Below, piece by piece: positions 42,757 through 54,217 of a DNA stretch of 64,000 nt (the first letter of the stretch is position 1; every line of letters starts with the position of its first letter). A program made the position numbers and the translations under genes. Location of the stretch: positions 26,328,164-26,392,163 of the forward strand of contig CM034541.1 of the NCBI GenBank assembly GCA_020002185.1, read 5' to 3'. The stretch comes from Paraescarpia echinospica (taxonomy: Eukaryota > Annelida > Polychaeta > Sabellida > Siboglinidae). The notes below the pieces were generated by a model. The model did not search any database. It was not told where the DNA came from and was given only the letters and a program-made list of their open reading frames with translations.

Positions 42757-42825
42757 AGTGCAACACGCTTATAACGAACACTGATACAACGAATTGACGG
42801 ATATAACGAAACAGTTTCTTAAGGA
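42757..42825 (+). mobile_element. Possible pogo/Tigger-like transposon terminus
   Basis: CAGTGCAACACGCTTATAAC followed by GAACACTGATACAACGAATT and GGATATAACGAAA has the CAGT start and repeated ATAACGAA spacing typical of Tigger/pogo terminal repeats. No partner terminus and no transposase were seen nearby. Confidence 0.35.
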
Positions 42826-43161
42826 ACGGATTTTTCCCCTTTGCAAACAAACGTCAATGGAGGACTTCTTCAAACACCGTATTGGGACGTCGCACTTGTT
42901 CGGATCTATTGGGAAAGCATTGTCACCGTAGGTATTTTCCGGTTACTTGTGGTGGACAGTTCGGATGCCGGCAAGTTATCCATTAACATCTGCACTTTGC
43001 AATATGAAAATCCAGTAGCAATTACACTATATGAAATGTGAATAACACTCGGATTAACTGACGTAAGAAGAGTTTCAAATTTAAAACATATTATCTACAA
43101 AATAACAAGTGGGCGATAATACGAGCATTGCACAATTCGACCGATCGTTTCTGATACAGCC

Positions 43162-43890
43162 ATGGCTCCGAAACATATTGATGCGGACATTGCTGAAATC
43201 AAGCAATCCCTGAACCACCTGTGTGCGAACTTCGATGAGATGAAGGAAACAAATAGGAAACATGAAACGCAGCTCGACAACCTGCTAAAGCTCCTGAAAG
43301 CTAAAGACGACGTGATCAACAAACTGAACACACGGGTGGAAACTCTCGAATCCAGTGTCGCGAACCTCGAGCAACACTCAAAGAAAAAGAACGTGATTGT
43401 GACTGGATTAAGTCTTCACTCTTTTGCGAAAAGTGTTGCCGCCCGACCAACAACACGCACCTCTGGCTCCGGCTCAACATCAACCCAACCATCTGAACCG
43501 ACAACCAGTGAGGTAACCGTTATAAAACGTAACTTCATCGCCTTTGCTCGAGAAAAGTTGCATGTCAATATACCTGAGCACGAGATCACGGCAATCCACG
43601 ACCTACCACAACGACGAGACGGAACAACCCCAGTCATCATACAATTCCACAGCAACGACAAACGAGCAGAGGTGATGAAAAACCGCAAGTCACTGAAAGG
43701 CACGAACATATTTCTCAACGATCACCTCTCACGCCTCAACAACGAACTATTTCACTACGCCCGCACACTCCGCAAAGACAGAAAAATCCACAGCACCTGG
43801 ACAACAAACTGTGTTGTCTATGTCAAGAAAAATGAACAATCCACACCTATCCAAATCAAAATGCATGCTGACTTCAACAAACTAGGCTAA
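43162..43890 (+). CDS. LINE ORF1 RNA-binding protein (coiled coil plus RRM-like)
   Basis: 242 aa, uninterrupted. Residues about 8-80 form a heptad coiled coil (SLNHLCANFDEMKETNRKHE, LLKAKDDVINKLNTRVETLE), followed by SKKKNVIVTGL, the entry to the RRM-like domain, a Ser/Thr/Pro-rich insert (about 95-115) and a basic C-terminal domain (FAREKLHVNIPEHEITAIHD, PVIIQFHSNDKRAEVMKNRK, IFLNDHLSRLNNELFHYAR). This matches L1/L2-type ORF1p that trimerise and coat element RNA. The stop at 43888-43890 is followed after one base by the ORF2 ATG (TAAAATG), suggesting termination-reinitiation. Confidence 0.85.
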   Translation: MAPKHIDADIAEIKQSLNHLCANFDEMKETNRKHETQLDNLLKLLKAKDDVINKLNTRVETLESSVANLEQHSKKKNVIVTGLSLHSFAKSVAARPTTRTSGSGSTSTQPSEPTTSEVTVIKRNFIAFAREKLHVNIPEHEITAIHDLPQRRDGTTPVIIQFHSNDKRAEVMKNRKSLKGTNIFLNDHLSRLNNELFHYARTLRKDRKIHSTWTTNCVVYVKKNEQSTPIQIKMHADFNKLG

Positions 43891-43891
43891 A

Positions 43892-46800
43892 ATGGCTAGT
43901 GACAACACAACAATGGACATAACGTCATCACATGACAATGTAGATGACTGTTATCTTAAAGTAGAACAATTTCACTACAAATATCATGATATATGTGTGC
44001 CTGGCTTACAAATTGACTCAGATAATAATGTTTTTAATGATGACTTACCTTCTTCCAAATACTATTCACACCCGCCCATCCATAAAGATATATCTGAATG
44101 TCTTAAAATAATACACTTCAATGCAAGAAGTCTAAATGCAAACTTCAAGCAAATTGAAACATATTTAGATAACTTAAACATGGTGTTTGATGTAATTGCA
44201 ATCTCAGAAACATGGAATGAGCCTGCAGCATCCCAACAGTATAATCTACCAATGTATAATTCTGTCCAAGTTGATAGAGAAAATGTAAGAGGAGGTGGAG
44301 TTGTTATCTATGTGCATAAAGAAATAAGTTGTTCTAAAGTCCAAAACAAATCCTTGGCTGTAAATGATATCTTTGAATGTGTTACAGTTGAACTGACAAT
44401 AGAACACCAAAAAAATACAATCGTAAGCTGTATCTATCGCAAACCTGCATCTAACGTTGATACTTTCTGTGAAAATATGGAGCAAATCTTTGGCAATATA
44501 CGAACAAATAAGACAGTATTCTTATGTGGAGATTTTAATGTTGACATACTGAAACATGAAAACCACGTAGGCACAACACTGTTTCTTGACACTATGTATA
44601 GCCTAGGCTTATACCCTCTCATTAGTAAACCAACAAGAATAACTAAGGACACAGCCACTCTGATTGATAATATCTTTACAAATGGTATAAACAAGCGAAC
44701 CACAAATGGTATCTTAATAAGTGATATAACTGACCATTTTCCAGTTTTCACTCTATGTAAATATGGTACGATTAACAAAAATTCACAATGCCAGAACTAC
44801 GTAAGAAATTTAAAGAATGAAAACATAAATTATCTAATAGCCGACTTAAGTTGTGAAACATGGGAACATGTTATTAATGCCAATGATGTTAATGTGGCTT
44901 ATGACACATTTCTAGAAATATTTAAGGGAAAGTATGATAAAAACTGTCCAGCCAATAAAATAAAAACAAAGCATGTGAACCGTCAAAAACCATGGATAAC
45001 AAATGGATAAAAAAATGCTTGTAACAAGAAAAACTATTTATATCGAAGATTTCTCAAAAGTAGATCTAATGAAACAGAACAGTGCTACAAAAAGTATAAG
45101 AACAAACTAACCACAATATTAAGAAATACTGAAAAAATCTATTACAAAGGGCTATTGGATGAACAGAAACAAAATATGAAGGAAACGTGGAAGATTTTAA
45201 ATACTATTATTAATAAACGTCAAAATGAATCTTCTTATCCTGACTACTTTGTAAATGATGACACAAGAATTACAGATAAGAGTGACATAGCAGACGGTTT
45301 TAACACTTTCTTTGCAAATATTGGCCAGCAGCTAGCTGCTAAGATAGATCCACCTGAAAACAATGCATCATTTCATGACTATCTTAAAAACAGAACTAAA
45401 AACAGTCTGTTTCTAAACCCGATCAGTGAAGTAGAGGTCATAAACACTGTTAACGCATGCAAAAACAAAGCGTCCATGGATAGTAACGATATAAACATGG
45501 TTATCATCAAAAAAGTTATACAACCCATCACTAGACCATTGACCACTATATTTAACAAATCAATTGAAACTGGAATTTTTCCTTCTAGCATGAAAGTAGC
45601 AAAAATTATTCCAATATTTAAAAATGGCTCAAGAACAGAATTCAATAATTATAGACCAATATCTCTGTTATGCCAGTTCTCAAAAATACTTGAACAATTG
45701 TATAGTAACAGACTTGACCAATTTATTGAAAATAACAATGTCCTATCAAAGAGCCAATATGGCTATCGACCATCAATGTCCACTTCACATGCATTACTTG
45801 ATTTGGTGGAAGAAATTAGTACATCAATAGATAAAAAGAAACATACTCTGGGTGTCTTCATTGATTTAAAAAAGGCATTTGACACAGTAAATCATTCTAT
45901 ACTAATAGAAAAACTGAAATTCTATGGTGTCCGTAGTATAGCAGAAAAATGGATTGAAAGTTATTTACATGACAGAAAACAGTTTGTAAAGATAGGCGAC
46001 CATTGTTCTAGCCTCTTAGGCACTTCATGTGGTGTACCACAGGGGTCTGTATTAGGGCCTAAACTATTTATCTTGTATATAAATGATATATGCAATGTGT
46101 CTCAATTACTGAAATTTGTGTTGTTTGCTGATGACACTAACATATTGTACTCTGATGAAAATATACTCTATCTTACAAGGGTTGTAAATCGTGAACTGGA
46201 TAAACTGTATACATGGTTCACTGTAAATAAACTGTCACTCAATGTATCAAAAACAAATTACATAATCTTTGGTAACTGTAAATTAAATTGTGACCCAGAT
46301 ATTAGAATTCACAATAATCAAATTGCCAGGGTTAATAAGACAAAATTCCTTGGAATTTTGATTGATGAAAAGCTGGATTGGAAAAACCATATAAATTGTG
46401 TCAAGACTAACCTTTCTAGAATAATTGGAGTTATGTACAGGGCAAGTCAAGTCCTGGAAACCAAAAGCCTATTTATACTATATTATTCACTGTTTTTACC
46501 AATATTTACTTATTGTTGTGAAATTTGGGGAACCACATATAGTACCACTGTATACTGTATTACTATACTTCAAAAAAGGGTGGTTAGATTAATGTGTGGT
46601 GTCAACAGATTGTGTCACACTAGTATGTTATTTCACCGATATCGAATATTGAAATTTAAAGACTTGGTAGATTTGAAGATCCAGTCAATTCTGTTCAAGA
46701 GCTTTAATAATATGCCAATACCTACCAATGTGCAAAGCCTGTTTACCAAAAACACCACATTACATTCTTCTCGATTAGAATGTCAATATGTACGTCAATG

Positions 46801-46954
46801 TGTGAGAACTAATGTCAAATCACGGTGTCTGTCAATTTACGGTGTAAAAATTTGGAATTCATTACCTATCAACACTGCAAAAGTGCAAAATTTCCGCTCA
46901 TTTGTTAATCAGTTAAAAACTAATATGATTAGCAAATATGATATTACTGTATGA
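43892..46954 (+). pseudogene. LINE ORF2 (endonuclease plus reverse transcriptase) with one in-frame stop
   Basis: One continuous frame of about 1020 codons interrupted only by TAA at 45008-45010, in KPWITNG-stop-KNACNKKNY. N-terminal APE domain: IIHFNARSLN, ISETWNE, GGGVVIYVHK, YRKPAS, LCGDFNVD, ITDHFPVF. RT domain: RPISLLCQFSKILEQL, FIDLKKAFDTVNH (motif A), GVPQGSVLGPKLF (motif B), LFADDTNIL (motif C), then GILIDEKLDWKNH and the C-terminal YCCEIWGTT region. L2/CR1 group (Jockey superfamily). A single substitution or an insertion-deletion pair inactivates an otherwise intact element, so it is young. A related dead copy is at 62400-64000. Confidence 0.88.
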
Positions 46955-47282
46955 TTTTCTGGTGTAACAGTTTACATACACAGTATCATTCTGATACAGT
47001 TATGTATGTGAAACTCTCCAGTATTAGTATTACACTTACTATTACTGTACTGCTTAGTAGCATAGCTAAATGACTTATGTTACAGTTGACTGACATAAAC
47101 ACTAACAGTTGTATATACGTTATCACAATGATTCATCTACGAAATAATGTAATAGGGGTATACGAATATACAAGATAATTCTTCTGTATACCCCTTTTTC
47201 TAACACTAAACTGTCTTTGTTACGATAATCTGTATTATATGTGTTGGAAAATAAACATATTGATTGATTGATTGATTGATTG
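46955..47282 (+). mobile_element. LINE 3' UTR ending in a TGAT repeat tail
   Basis: The short 3' UTR ends GGAAAATAAACATATTGATT then GATTGATTGATTG. Simple-repeat tails in place of poly(A) are typical for this LINE group. Confidence 0.85.
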
Positions 47283-47727
47283 TATTATCTTGTCGATTCA
47301 GGCTTGCCAGGGCGGATTTAGGATTTGACCAAAGGGGCGCAGCTACCCATTACCCCCTTAATGTTATTAAAACGCGGCCTGTTTTTTGCCACCTTTAGCC
47401 AAGGTGTTACCCTTGCCAACTCCTGTAGTGCGATGCATGACTTTCGTGCGTGGCTAGCTGATGGACTCAAATTGTGCGTTCGCTCTGGGGCAATATGCGT
47501 CGGTGCGTTTTTTCATTGTTACAACATTAATCATTCGCCTATATAGAGGTTCTACTAGCGTCTGCTAGTTACGTTTGTGGTTTTCTTTCGGGGTGGTTGC
47601 ACGTGTAATCTGCAGGGATCTCGATGCCTGCACGATATTTGATAGTAAATTGGAACGATTGCAGACATATCCCGTTTCTTAGTAGTTCTTTCTGCCAGGT
47701 GTGTTCTTGAAAGCGGCTTGTAATCGA
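47283..47727. other. No gene recognised
   Basis: No motif-bearing frame in the interval between the LINE tail and the SINE. Confidence 0.5.
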
Positions 47728-48041
47728 GGTAAGTTCTTGTATAACGCGGTTCTGGAACAGCTCAGTGCTACTGCCACTTCATCCCAAGCACACTTGGTCA
47801 TTCGAACACAATTTCAACTTCCTTGGGAAGCTTCTACAAGTTGTTATTACTTCGTGAAGATTGATTGTTCGCATACACCCACTTGTGTCTATAGCCAGGT
47901 ACTCATTTGTTCATTAAGTAAACTGAGGCAATGAGGTGTGGTAGAAATTACCCAATCTTTGAAACGGCAGCTAAATGTTTCGAACATAGGTTCTCGCGAT
48001 TGAGATAGCGGTGTTCTAAACACTATGCTATTATGCCCCAC
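47728..48041 (-). mobile_element. tRNA-derived SINE, diverged copy
   Basis: The plus strand begins GTAAGTTCTTGTATAACGCG and ends TATTATGCCCCAC; the minus strand follows the body of the 28221-28551 SINE (GAGTACCTGGCTATAG-type segment, B-box-like CGAGAACCTATG degraded). Older than the 28-kb copy. Confidence 0.7.
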
Positions 48042-49600
48042 AGTGATCAGTTATCATTATGAAGTGTGGTGTTCCTCGCAGATACGCTACCTACCGCAAT
48101 AATAGCACGACCAAATCGTCGCTCGGGGCTTCAGGACTTCGCGTTCAGGACTACGCGTATTGTTTAGTCGCATCTACTATTGATTATACTTCGTATGATG
48201 TGGTGTTTCTATGTTTTCGCACGTGATGTTTTTGTCATAATTATATTCACTGAAGCGCCTCGTATCGATCATTATTGTGCAAGTAGCATCATTGATTTTG
48301 TCATTAGTGAGCGGCTGTCTCTTACCAGCCGCAGTCGTAGTTGTCGTTGCTAGGTTCGGACGAGTCGGCATGTTGTGTGACGCTTCAGGTAAGTGACCGT
48401 AGCATGTTTTACCTGTCTTTCGATTCCCCTTCCTTCTTTGTTGTGTTTCCAGCGCTCGGCAACGGTCTGGTTAGAATTTGATGTTCTCTCTGAGGTTTAC
48501 ACTAATACAGCGCACCGTGATTCAAAGAAAAAATTGGTGTTTCCATTCTACCTGACCTACATTTTAATTATTACACTGGTTGCCATGGCACTATAATTAT
48601 TGGCTATAAAGATGGCCGTTGCTCGCAGCAGACAAACTGTCAAGTACACCATCTAATGGTGGTCGTTGTCATAGCAGGATTCGGACGAGTCTGCGTGTTA
48701 TATAAGCGTCAGTTATATGGACGCAGCACATTTTACCTGTGTTTCTATTTCCATTCTTCCTAAGTATTTCCAGCGCAGTTCGTTAGTTTAATATTCTGTA
48801 TATATTATGGTTATAATTTGATGGTTTTATGAACTAATCAGCCTCTGAGAACAATATTGCCATGCCAACCTTTCTGTGCTTGCACTGAGGGTGGTCACTG
48901 TGAGGGAACTTGTCGACCTAAGTGGTTTTACGTGATCTTTGAGTGACGAGGGACACACCACACAGTGCCCAATGTCGAGAGCGAAATTGAGGAACACACA
49001 GTGCCCAATGTTGAGAGCAAGGTTGTTACCCCAATAATTGTACCATGACCGATCCAGGTCTTGAATTCTGAACTCTGGCATGCAAGGCGGATCTGCTAAG
49101 CACAACACAACTGTTCTTGACCAGATGTCTATCTACTTAGGTAAATGGTTGCCGTTGTGACAACAATCGCTTGTTATTCCTCTCGCAAAGCACGACTCTG
49201 CACATGCGGTGATTTCCTCCGCAACATCTGCAGTTGTTATCCCTTTAATCCGTCCACGTTGCAATTGTGTATTGGCTTGTGGCTGTGTCCCTTGAGCGAG
49301 ATTCGGCGCGTTGATTTTGATTACTGCGTTATGCACCGTTATCCTCTAAACTACAGGACGCGCTACTAAGTATACTACATTGATCAATGTTTTGTTTGTC
49401 TGTGTCTCGAATTTGTCTGTTCGTACACAGACATTACGGTTGTTGGACAATGGTGTAATTCTTTGACGTATTCACCCAATAACTGTCCACCTTTTTGATT
49501 GCAACAACAATGTCTATCAGTCAGATTTATGTCTTTATGTTAGCGCCTAAAGATGTTGAACCGCCTAATCAGCGTCGTTTAGTTTATTGTCGTGGAAAGA
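48042..49600. other. No gene; diverged direct duplication at 48340-48490 and 48660-48810
   Basis: TTCGGACGAGTCGGCATGTT and, about 320 bases later, TTCGGACGAGTCTGCGTGTT, each followed by ACATTTTACCTG- or GCATGTTTTACCTGT-type sequence and TTTCCAGCGC. No coding content recognised in the rest. Confidence 0.55.
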
Positions 49601-49614
49601 ATGAATAGAAACAT

Positions 49615-49910
49615 TGCGTGCGCGTGCGTGTGCGTGCGTGGGCGTGCGTGTACGTGCGTGTGCGAACGTGTGCGTGCGTGCGTGTGCGTGCGTGTGCGTG
49701 CGTGTGTGTGTGCGTGCGCGCGTGCGCGTGCGTGCGTGCGTGAGCGGGCATGTGTGTGCGTGCGTGTGTGTATGTGTGAGTGAGTGAGTGTGTGTGGTGT
49801 GTGTGGTGTGTATGTGGTGTGTGTGGTGTGTGTGTGGTATGTGTGGTGTGTGTGGAGTGTGTGGAGTGTGTGTGGAGTGTGTGGTGTGTGAGTTGCGTGC
49901 GTGTGCGTAT
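49615..49910. repeat. GTGC/GTGT microsatellite with TGTGTGG sub-array
   Basis: GTGCGTGCGT- and TGTG-type repeats passing into TGTGTGGTGTG units (49790-49890). Open frames over it are repeat artefacts. Confidence 0.95.
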
Positions 49911-50169
49911 TTCCCATGGCCTACACACTGTTATAATTACTTATTATGTTGATATACCTAGGCGTCGTGACCGGGAGGGGGAGCTTGGGGGTTAGCATTA
50001 ACGTCACTGACCGCTATTTATATAGAGGTCAGTGGGTAACCCTGTCGAAGTGTCCAGTTACCGCGGAAACAACTGTTCGGAAGGAAATCATTTAACGGGA
50101 GGTGCCGCGGGGTGGGACACTGGCGGTAACGTAAACGTACCCAATGGCAATTAATGTCAACAACTGACT

Positions 50170-50232
50170 TGCGCATGCGCAGAAACGTCAACCGGATAAC
50201 ATTTAACGCCGGATAAATGTAAGCGTGACACC
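50170..50232 (-). mobile_element. Solitary MITE end (same family as 39398-39895)
   Basis: GCGCATGCGCAGAAACGTCA, ACCGGATAACATTTAACGCC and GGATAAATGTAAGCG match the inverse of 39400-39460. No left partner was found. Confidence 0.7.
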
Positions 50233-50429
50233 AGATCTCACTTGCTCGCTCTCTCGCAGGACACTATAAAAAATATAATAATAAAATGGCTGTAACACAT
50301 GGCGGTTGCTCGGAGCGGAACTCGTAATCGACACCAACTAGACGGGAGGATTTCAAATTAGAAACCAACAGCACATGCATGAGTCCGTATAATTATATCT
50401 GGTGTGCGTGCATACATCTGCTTTGTGTG

Positions 50430-50525
50430 CGCACGCGCGTGTGTGTGTGTGCGTGTGTGTGTGTGTGTGTGTGTGCGTGTGCGTGTGTGTGCGTGCGTGT
50501 TTGTGCGTGGGTGTGCTTGTTTGTG
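50430..50525. repeat. GT dinucleotide repeat
   Basis: GTGTGTGT/GTGCGTGT tract. Confidence 0.95.
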
Positions 50526-50529
50526 TGCG

Positions 50530-51290
50530 TTTTTTTAAAAGGCCAACGCTGTGCGTCAGTGGTCTTGAATATGTGTTTGGAGAACTGAATAAAACGAGCA
50601 GCAGTAGTCGGAACAGTGGCGTCACAAGGAGGACAAAACGGAACTAAAATGTAAATGAATGCGCATTATTGATTCATAATTATACTTGCTCTTTGATCTA
50701 GCTAACCGAACATATACAACGAAGTTTGCTTGATAGTTAACTACAGCTAATAAAACATATGTGATTAAAAAATCGACGTCTTGATTTTTTAAGCCAAATT
50801 GTCCATGGTATTGCAATTGTGTTTGTTTAAAAAATAAATTTGATGAAGGAAATGAGGACGTCGCGATATTGTGGTGGTAATGTGGCAAAGAACACTACAG
50901 ATTATTAAAATGTACGGATTTGTTAACTTAGGAAAGAAATTGTTGAATGTTTTGAAAATGTAGCCCTATCCATGCGAATAAGCTTCTTCTTTAGTGACGT
51001 ACCTTTGGTCTGAAAAAGAGGAAGATTTGCTTCACAAAATGGCGGGATGTGGCACGAGGGACTGGAGCGGTGGACTCTCAGAAATGGTGGGAGGTGGAAG
51101 GCTACCTCCTCAGACAGGCGGCAGGAGGAAGGATGAGGATCATGCCGATTATACTCATGTATAGATGGTCTCATAAAGTCGCAAAGTCAAAACACGTTAA
51201 GCGTTTAGCATTGCTTCAAACGACCAAAGTCCCACCTCACCCCATCCCCAATACGATCGTCAATATTATATATTCGATCCAACATGGTGA
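50530..51290. other. No gene recognised
   Basis: No motif-bearing frame between the repeat and the upstream region of the second FKRP-like gene. Confidence 0.5.
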
Positions 51291-51293
51291 TTA

Positions 51294-51531
51294 GCATCAG
51301 TTTTGTTTATGCCCATGTTTCACACACTGGGTTGTACCACCGTAGTGATTTATTTCCCCAGCTTAACGAATTTTGAGACTTTGTAAACGCATGTGACCAA
51401 TCCTAAATGAGTGTGTATGTCACTTTCATCTCCTGCCTGATTGGGGGAATCTGCCAACCTCTAATTGTGCAGCACATTTTTTATTTTCAACCTTGACCAA
51501 CCTAGTATATCATTACTTCTCGTTGTTTCAG
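51294..51531 (+). promoter_or_regulatory. Upstream region shared with the 14-kb FKRP-like gene, ending in an intron acceptor
   Basis: Diverged but collinear with about 14370-14629: TTTCCCCAGC...TTTTGAGACTTTG, TCATCTCCTGCCTGATTGGG, and the conserved acceptor ACTTCTCGTTGTTTCAG. Most of it is presumably intron, which may still hold shared control sequence. No TATA box or other promoter element is identified. Confidence 0.45.
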
Positions 51532-51628
51532 AACCTGCGTGACGGGGAACACCGTCGCCATTCCCGATACGACGTGTCGAAACATCGACTGCTTCTGTTG
51601 ATCGTGAGATCATCTTGGTTACAAGACG

Positions 51629-53461
51629 ATGGCGTTTAAACAGTGGAGTGTTAAAGTGATCGCACTATTCATGGGAGTCGTCGCGGCACTGGTAATACTC
51701 ACCAAATACAGACATACATATGACATTGCAATAACACCTGAAATAAAAATATCACCTGCAACTCTTCCTAACAAATACAAAACACAGTTGCAGAACATCG
51801 CCATACATTTATCGAAAGTCGTTGAGGCGACATGGCGTACGCCAGAAGCCCAGATAGTGGCACGCAATGCATTGACACTCACGCAGGCCACACTAGCGGA
51901 ATACGGCGTTGAGTTTTCGCCGAATAAAGTAAGCGAAACGACAAAGGGATCGCGAGAAAGACCAACGGGGAAACTCTTGGATGTGTGCCCTGAAAAATAT
52001 CTGGGAACCTCTGTCGACTACCCGTGGTTCGAGAAGGGACGCGTGTTGACCAACTGCACAAATGCGCGACCATTCCCTAGTGTCATATCTATTCTGTTGA
52101 ATGGTTTTGATTACTCCAACGAAAGTCAGATTGTCTTGGTTCTACGCGAGATATACGCCACGTATCCCCTTCTCACCGTACATCTGGCCGTGGCTGAAAA
52201 GGTAGTCATTCCAGACGCCGTGAAACTGGACGTTCAGCAACATATCCTCGGAAAGAATCCAGCAACGAATGATGTGTGGAATGGGCTTGTAAAAAAAGCA
52301 AAGACAGATTACGTATTAGTCGGGCGAAGAATTGAACGTTTCCAGTGGTACGCCCTCTTAGAAAGAATGGTTCGAGTCGTGTCCGAATTGGGTGTCGACG
52401 CTGTAGGCGGTGCACTCCGGACACCAGATGGACATTGGTCAATGGGCTGTCAACAGATGCGTCTCCGGAACTACACACTGACCTACAGAGACGGATACCA
52501 CTTGTCAACAAATTCATGCGCCTACTGCGACTACATTCCGTCGTCATTCGTGAGTAGAACGTCCACGCTGCGAGATGTTAAATTTAACATGGCGTCGCCA
52601 GACACCGTCTTCCACGACTACTTCTTGCGCCTGCAGAAAGCCCGGAGACTGGCCATGTCGTGTCCAGACGCCATGTTTTACGTCCTCGCGAACAACAAGA
52701 GTGCGTCCTCGCTACACCAACAATGGATACCGATGGTACAGAAGTATGCAATAAACCACGTGAACTTGGCCGACGGCCGACATTTGGCGTTTTCTTGTAG
52801 TGAGGCGAAGACCAAATTATCTTGGGCAGGCGGTATGATCGTACCCGTGTGTACTGTCGAAACGTTGCTAAAGGGAATCATCGACGCCATGGATATTTGC
52901 AAAAAGATCGGTCTCTTCTGCCACTTGGATGGGGGAACGACATTAGGAGCAATGAAGTTCAACGGCATTCTTCCTTGGGAACGCGACGCAGACTTGTCAT
53001 ATGTGACGTCGAAAACCATCACTTTCTGGGAGCATCGTGACGAGTTTACGAAACTCGGCTACAAGTTGTCTTTAAAGTATCCAGATAAATGTCGTAAGTT
53101 CGACCCAAATAACGAACGGTGCGGTCACTATGATCTAGTTGTTCCCCACTGGCGCATTGAATTGTGGGGCGCCACTCCCCGTCTGATGACGGACTTCCTG
53201 CATGAGAACCGGATAGAGTCGACGAAGTTGTTGATCGGTGATCGCTGGATGAACGCCCCGACCAACCCCGCGTTGAACTCGCGCAATCGCTACGGCTACG
53301 AACTGTGGAAGCACGCGGAGCACTGGATTACCTTGGGCTACTCCTCGTCGTGGGTGCCATACCACGGGGGGGAGTACAAGAAGTGTCCTAAACCCGGAAG
53401 TCACGTATGCTTGGACCAACAATATCCGGTCGATGGAAATGTGGATTTCATCTACCAGTAA
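51629..53461 (+). CDS. FKRP-like LicD-domain type II membrane protein (copy 2)
   Basis: 610 aa, single coding exon, ATG at 51629 in the same context as copy 1 (GACGATGGCG). Cytoplasmic tail MAFKQWSVKV, signal anchor about 10-25 (IALFMGVVAALVIL), and a stem seven residues longer than in copy 1 (TPEIKISPAT region). The glycosyltransferase-like stem domain and the LicD core (DGGTTLGAMKF, LPWERDADLSY, IELWG, DRWMNAP) are unchanged, as are the sequons. The strongest divergence from copy 1 is in the membrane anchor, and much of the catalytic half is identical. It is expected to be a Golgi phospho-sugar transferase of the FKRP type; substrate unknown. No frameshift or stop, so both copies look active. 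Confidence 0.85.
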   Translation: MAFKQWSVKVIALFMGVVAALVILTKYRHTYDIAITPEIKISPATLPNKYKTQLQNIAIHLSKVVEATWRTPEAQIVARNALTLTQATLAEYGVEFSPNKVSETTKGSRERPTGKLLDVCPEKYLGTSVDYPWFEKGRVLTNCTNARPFPSVISILLNGFDYSNESQIVLVLREIYATYPLLTVHLAVAEKVVIPDAVKLDVQQHILGKNPATNDVWNGLVKKAKTDYVLVGRRIERFQWYALLERMVRVVSELGVDAVGGALRTPDGHWSMGCQQMRLRNYTLTYRDGYHLSTNSCAYCDYIPSSFVSRTSTLRDVKFNMASPDTVFHDYFLRLQKARRLAMSCPDAMFYVLANNKSASSLHQQWIPMVQKYAINHVNLADGRHLAFSCSEAKTKLSWAGGMIVPVCTVETLLKGIIDAMDICKKIGLFCHLDGGTTLGAMKFNGILPWERDADLSYVTSKTITFWEHRDEFTKLGYKLSLKYPDKCRKFDPNNERCGHYDLVVPHWRIELWGATPRLMTDFLHENRIESTKLLIGDRWMNAPTNPALNSRNRYGYELWKHAEHWITLGYSSSWVPYHGGEYKKCPKPGSHVCLDQQYPVDGNVDFIYQ

Positions 53462-53489
53462 ATGTATTCATTATAATGTTTCGACGGGC

Positions 53490-53632
53490 ATTAATTGCAG
53501 CGTGGCTGCATGCTTCCCAGAGAAGTCAAAATGGTATTTGGTTGAACAGACCTGCCAGGGAGTAAAACTTAAAACGCCGTGAGTAGTCCTGAGGACTGGA
53601 TACTGCACTATATAAGAACTTTACCTAATTAT
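53490..53632 (+). mobile_element. tRNA-derived SINE, 5'-truncated, in the 3' flank of copy 2
   Basis: GCAGCGTGGCTGCATGCTTC, CAGACCTGCCAGGGAGTAAA and GGACTGGATACTGCACTATA then TAAGAACTTTACC equal the 3' half of the SINE at 28221-28551. It is inserted 30 bp after the stop codon and is absent from copy 1. Confidence 0.85.
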
Positions 53633-54160
53633 TTTCGTACGTAGAAAGCAAATTACGTAAACAGTCCTCCTGAAATCAATCTTTCACTCATTTAGTGTGA
53701 GACAAAATTAACGAAAATGTTTACATATCTAGCATCTTCTGAGGACCGGTAGGTCGCCCTGATGATTTTTCTTTTCTTTGTTTTGGTGAAGTTCTCGGAT
53801 TTTAATGGAATCGATCAAAATTCGACAAGAAAAGGCAAATTTATCTGACGCTACATGTTTACATGAGCAAGATTACGTGTTGTAAGTCTTTAGACAATAC
53901 TTAGACAACTGAGGATTCTTGGTAATTGCTCTAAATTAACTAGAACTCATTGAATCGCAATGATCGTATCACCATCGTTTTCATCATCGTCATCGACCCA
54001 TGTTGACTCTGATCATTCCATTTGTTAATTGTTGAATGTATGTTGGCTTATTTGTGTTATCCTTGTTTTTTGGGCCAGTTTGCTCTCATGTATTTTGTAT
54101 GTATTCCACAAGTTCAGTATGCGGTGATGCTTGTTTGGTTGGTTATTGTATGCCAGTAAA
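53633..54160. other. 3' flank of FKRP-like copy 2, no further gene
   Basis: 53923-53980 is the block shared with 16713-16770. After about 53980 the two flanks part because copy 1 carries Harbinger sequence. Confidence 0.6.
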
Positions 54161-54217
54161 ACACACACGCGCACGCACATGCACGCACACGCACATGCAC
54201 GCACACACGCACATGCA
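54161..54217. repeat. CACGCA/CATGCA microsatellite
   Basis: CACACGCGCACGCACATGCA-type short tract. Confidence 0.9.

Noticed and set aside
42841..43041. 66-codon frame between the satellite and the LINE
   Set aside because: No recognised motif; more likely interior of a decayed transposon following the pogo-like terminus, but I could not show it.
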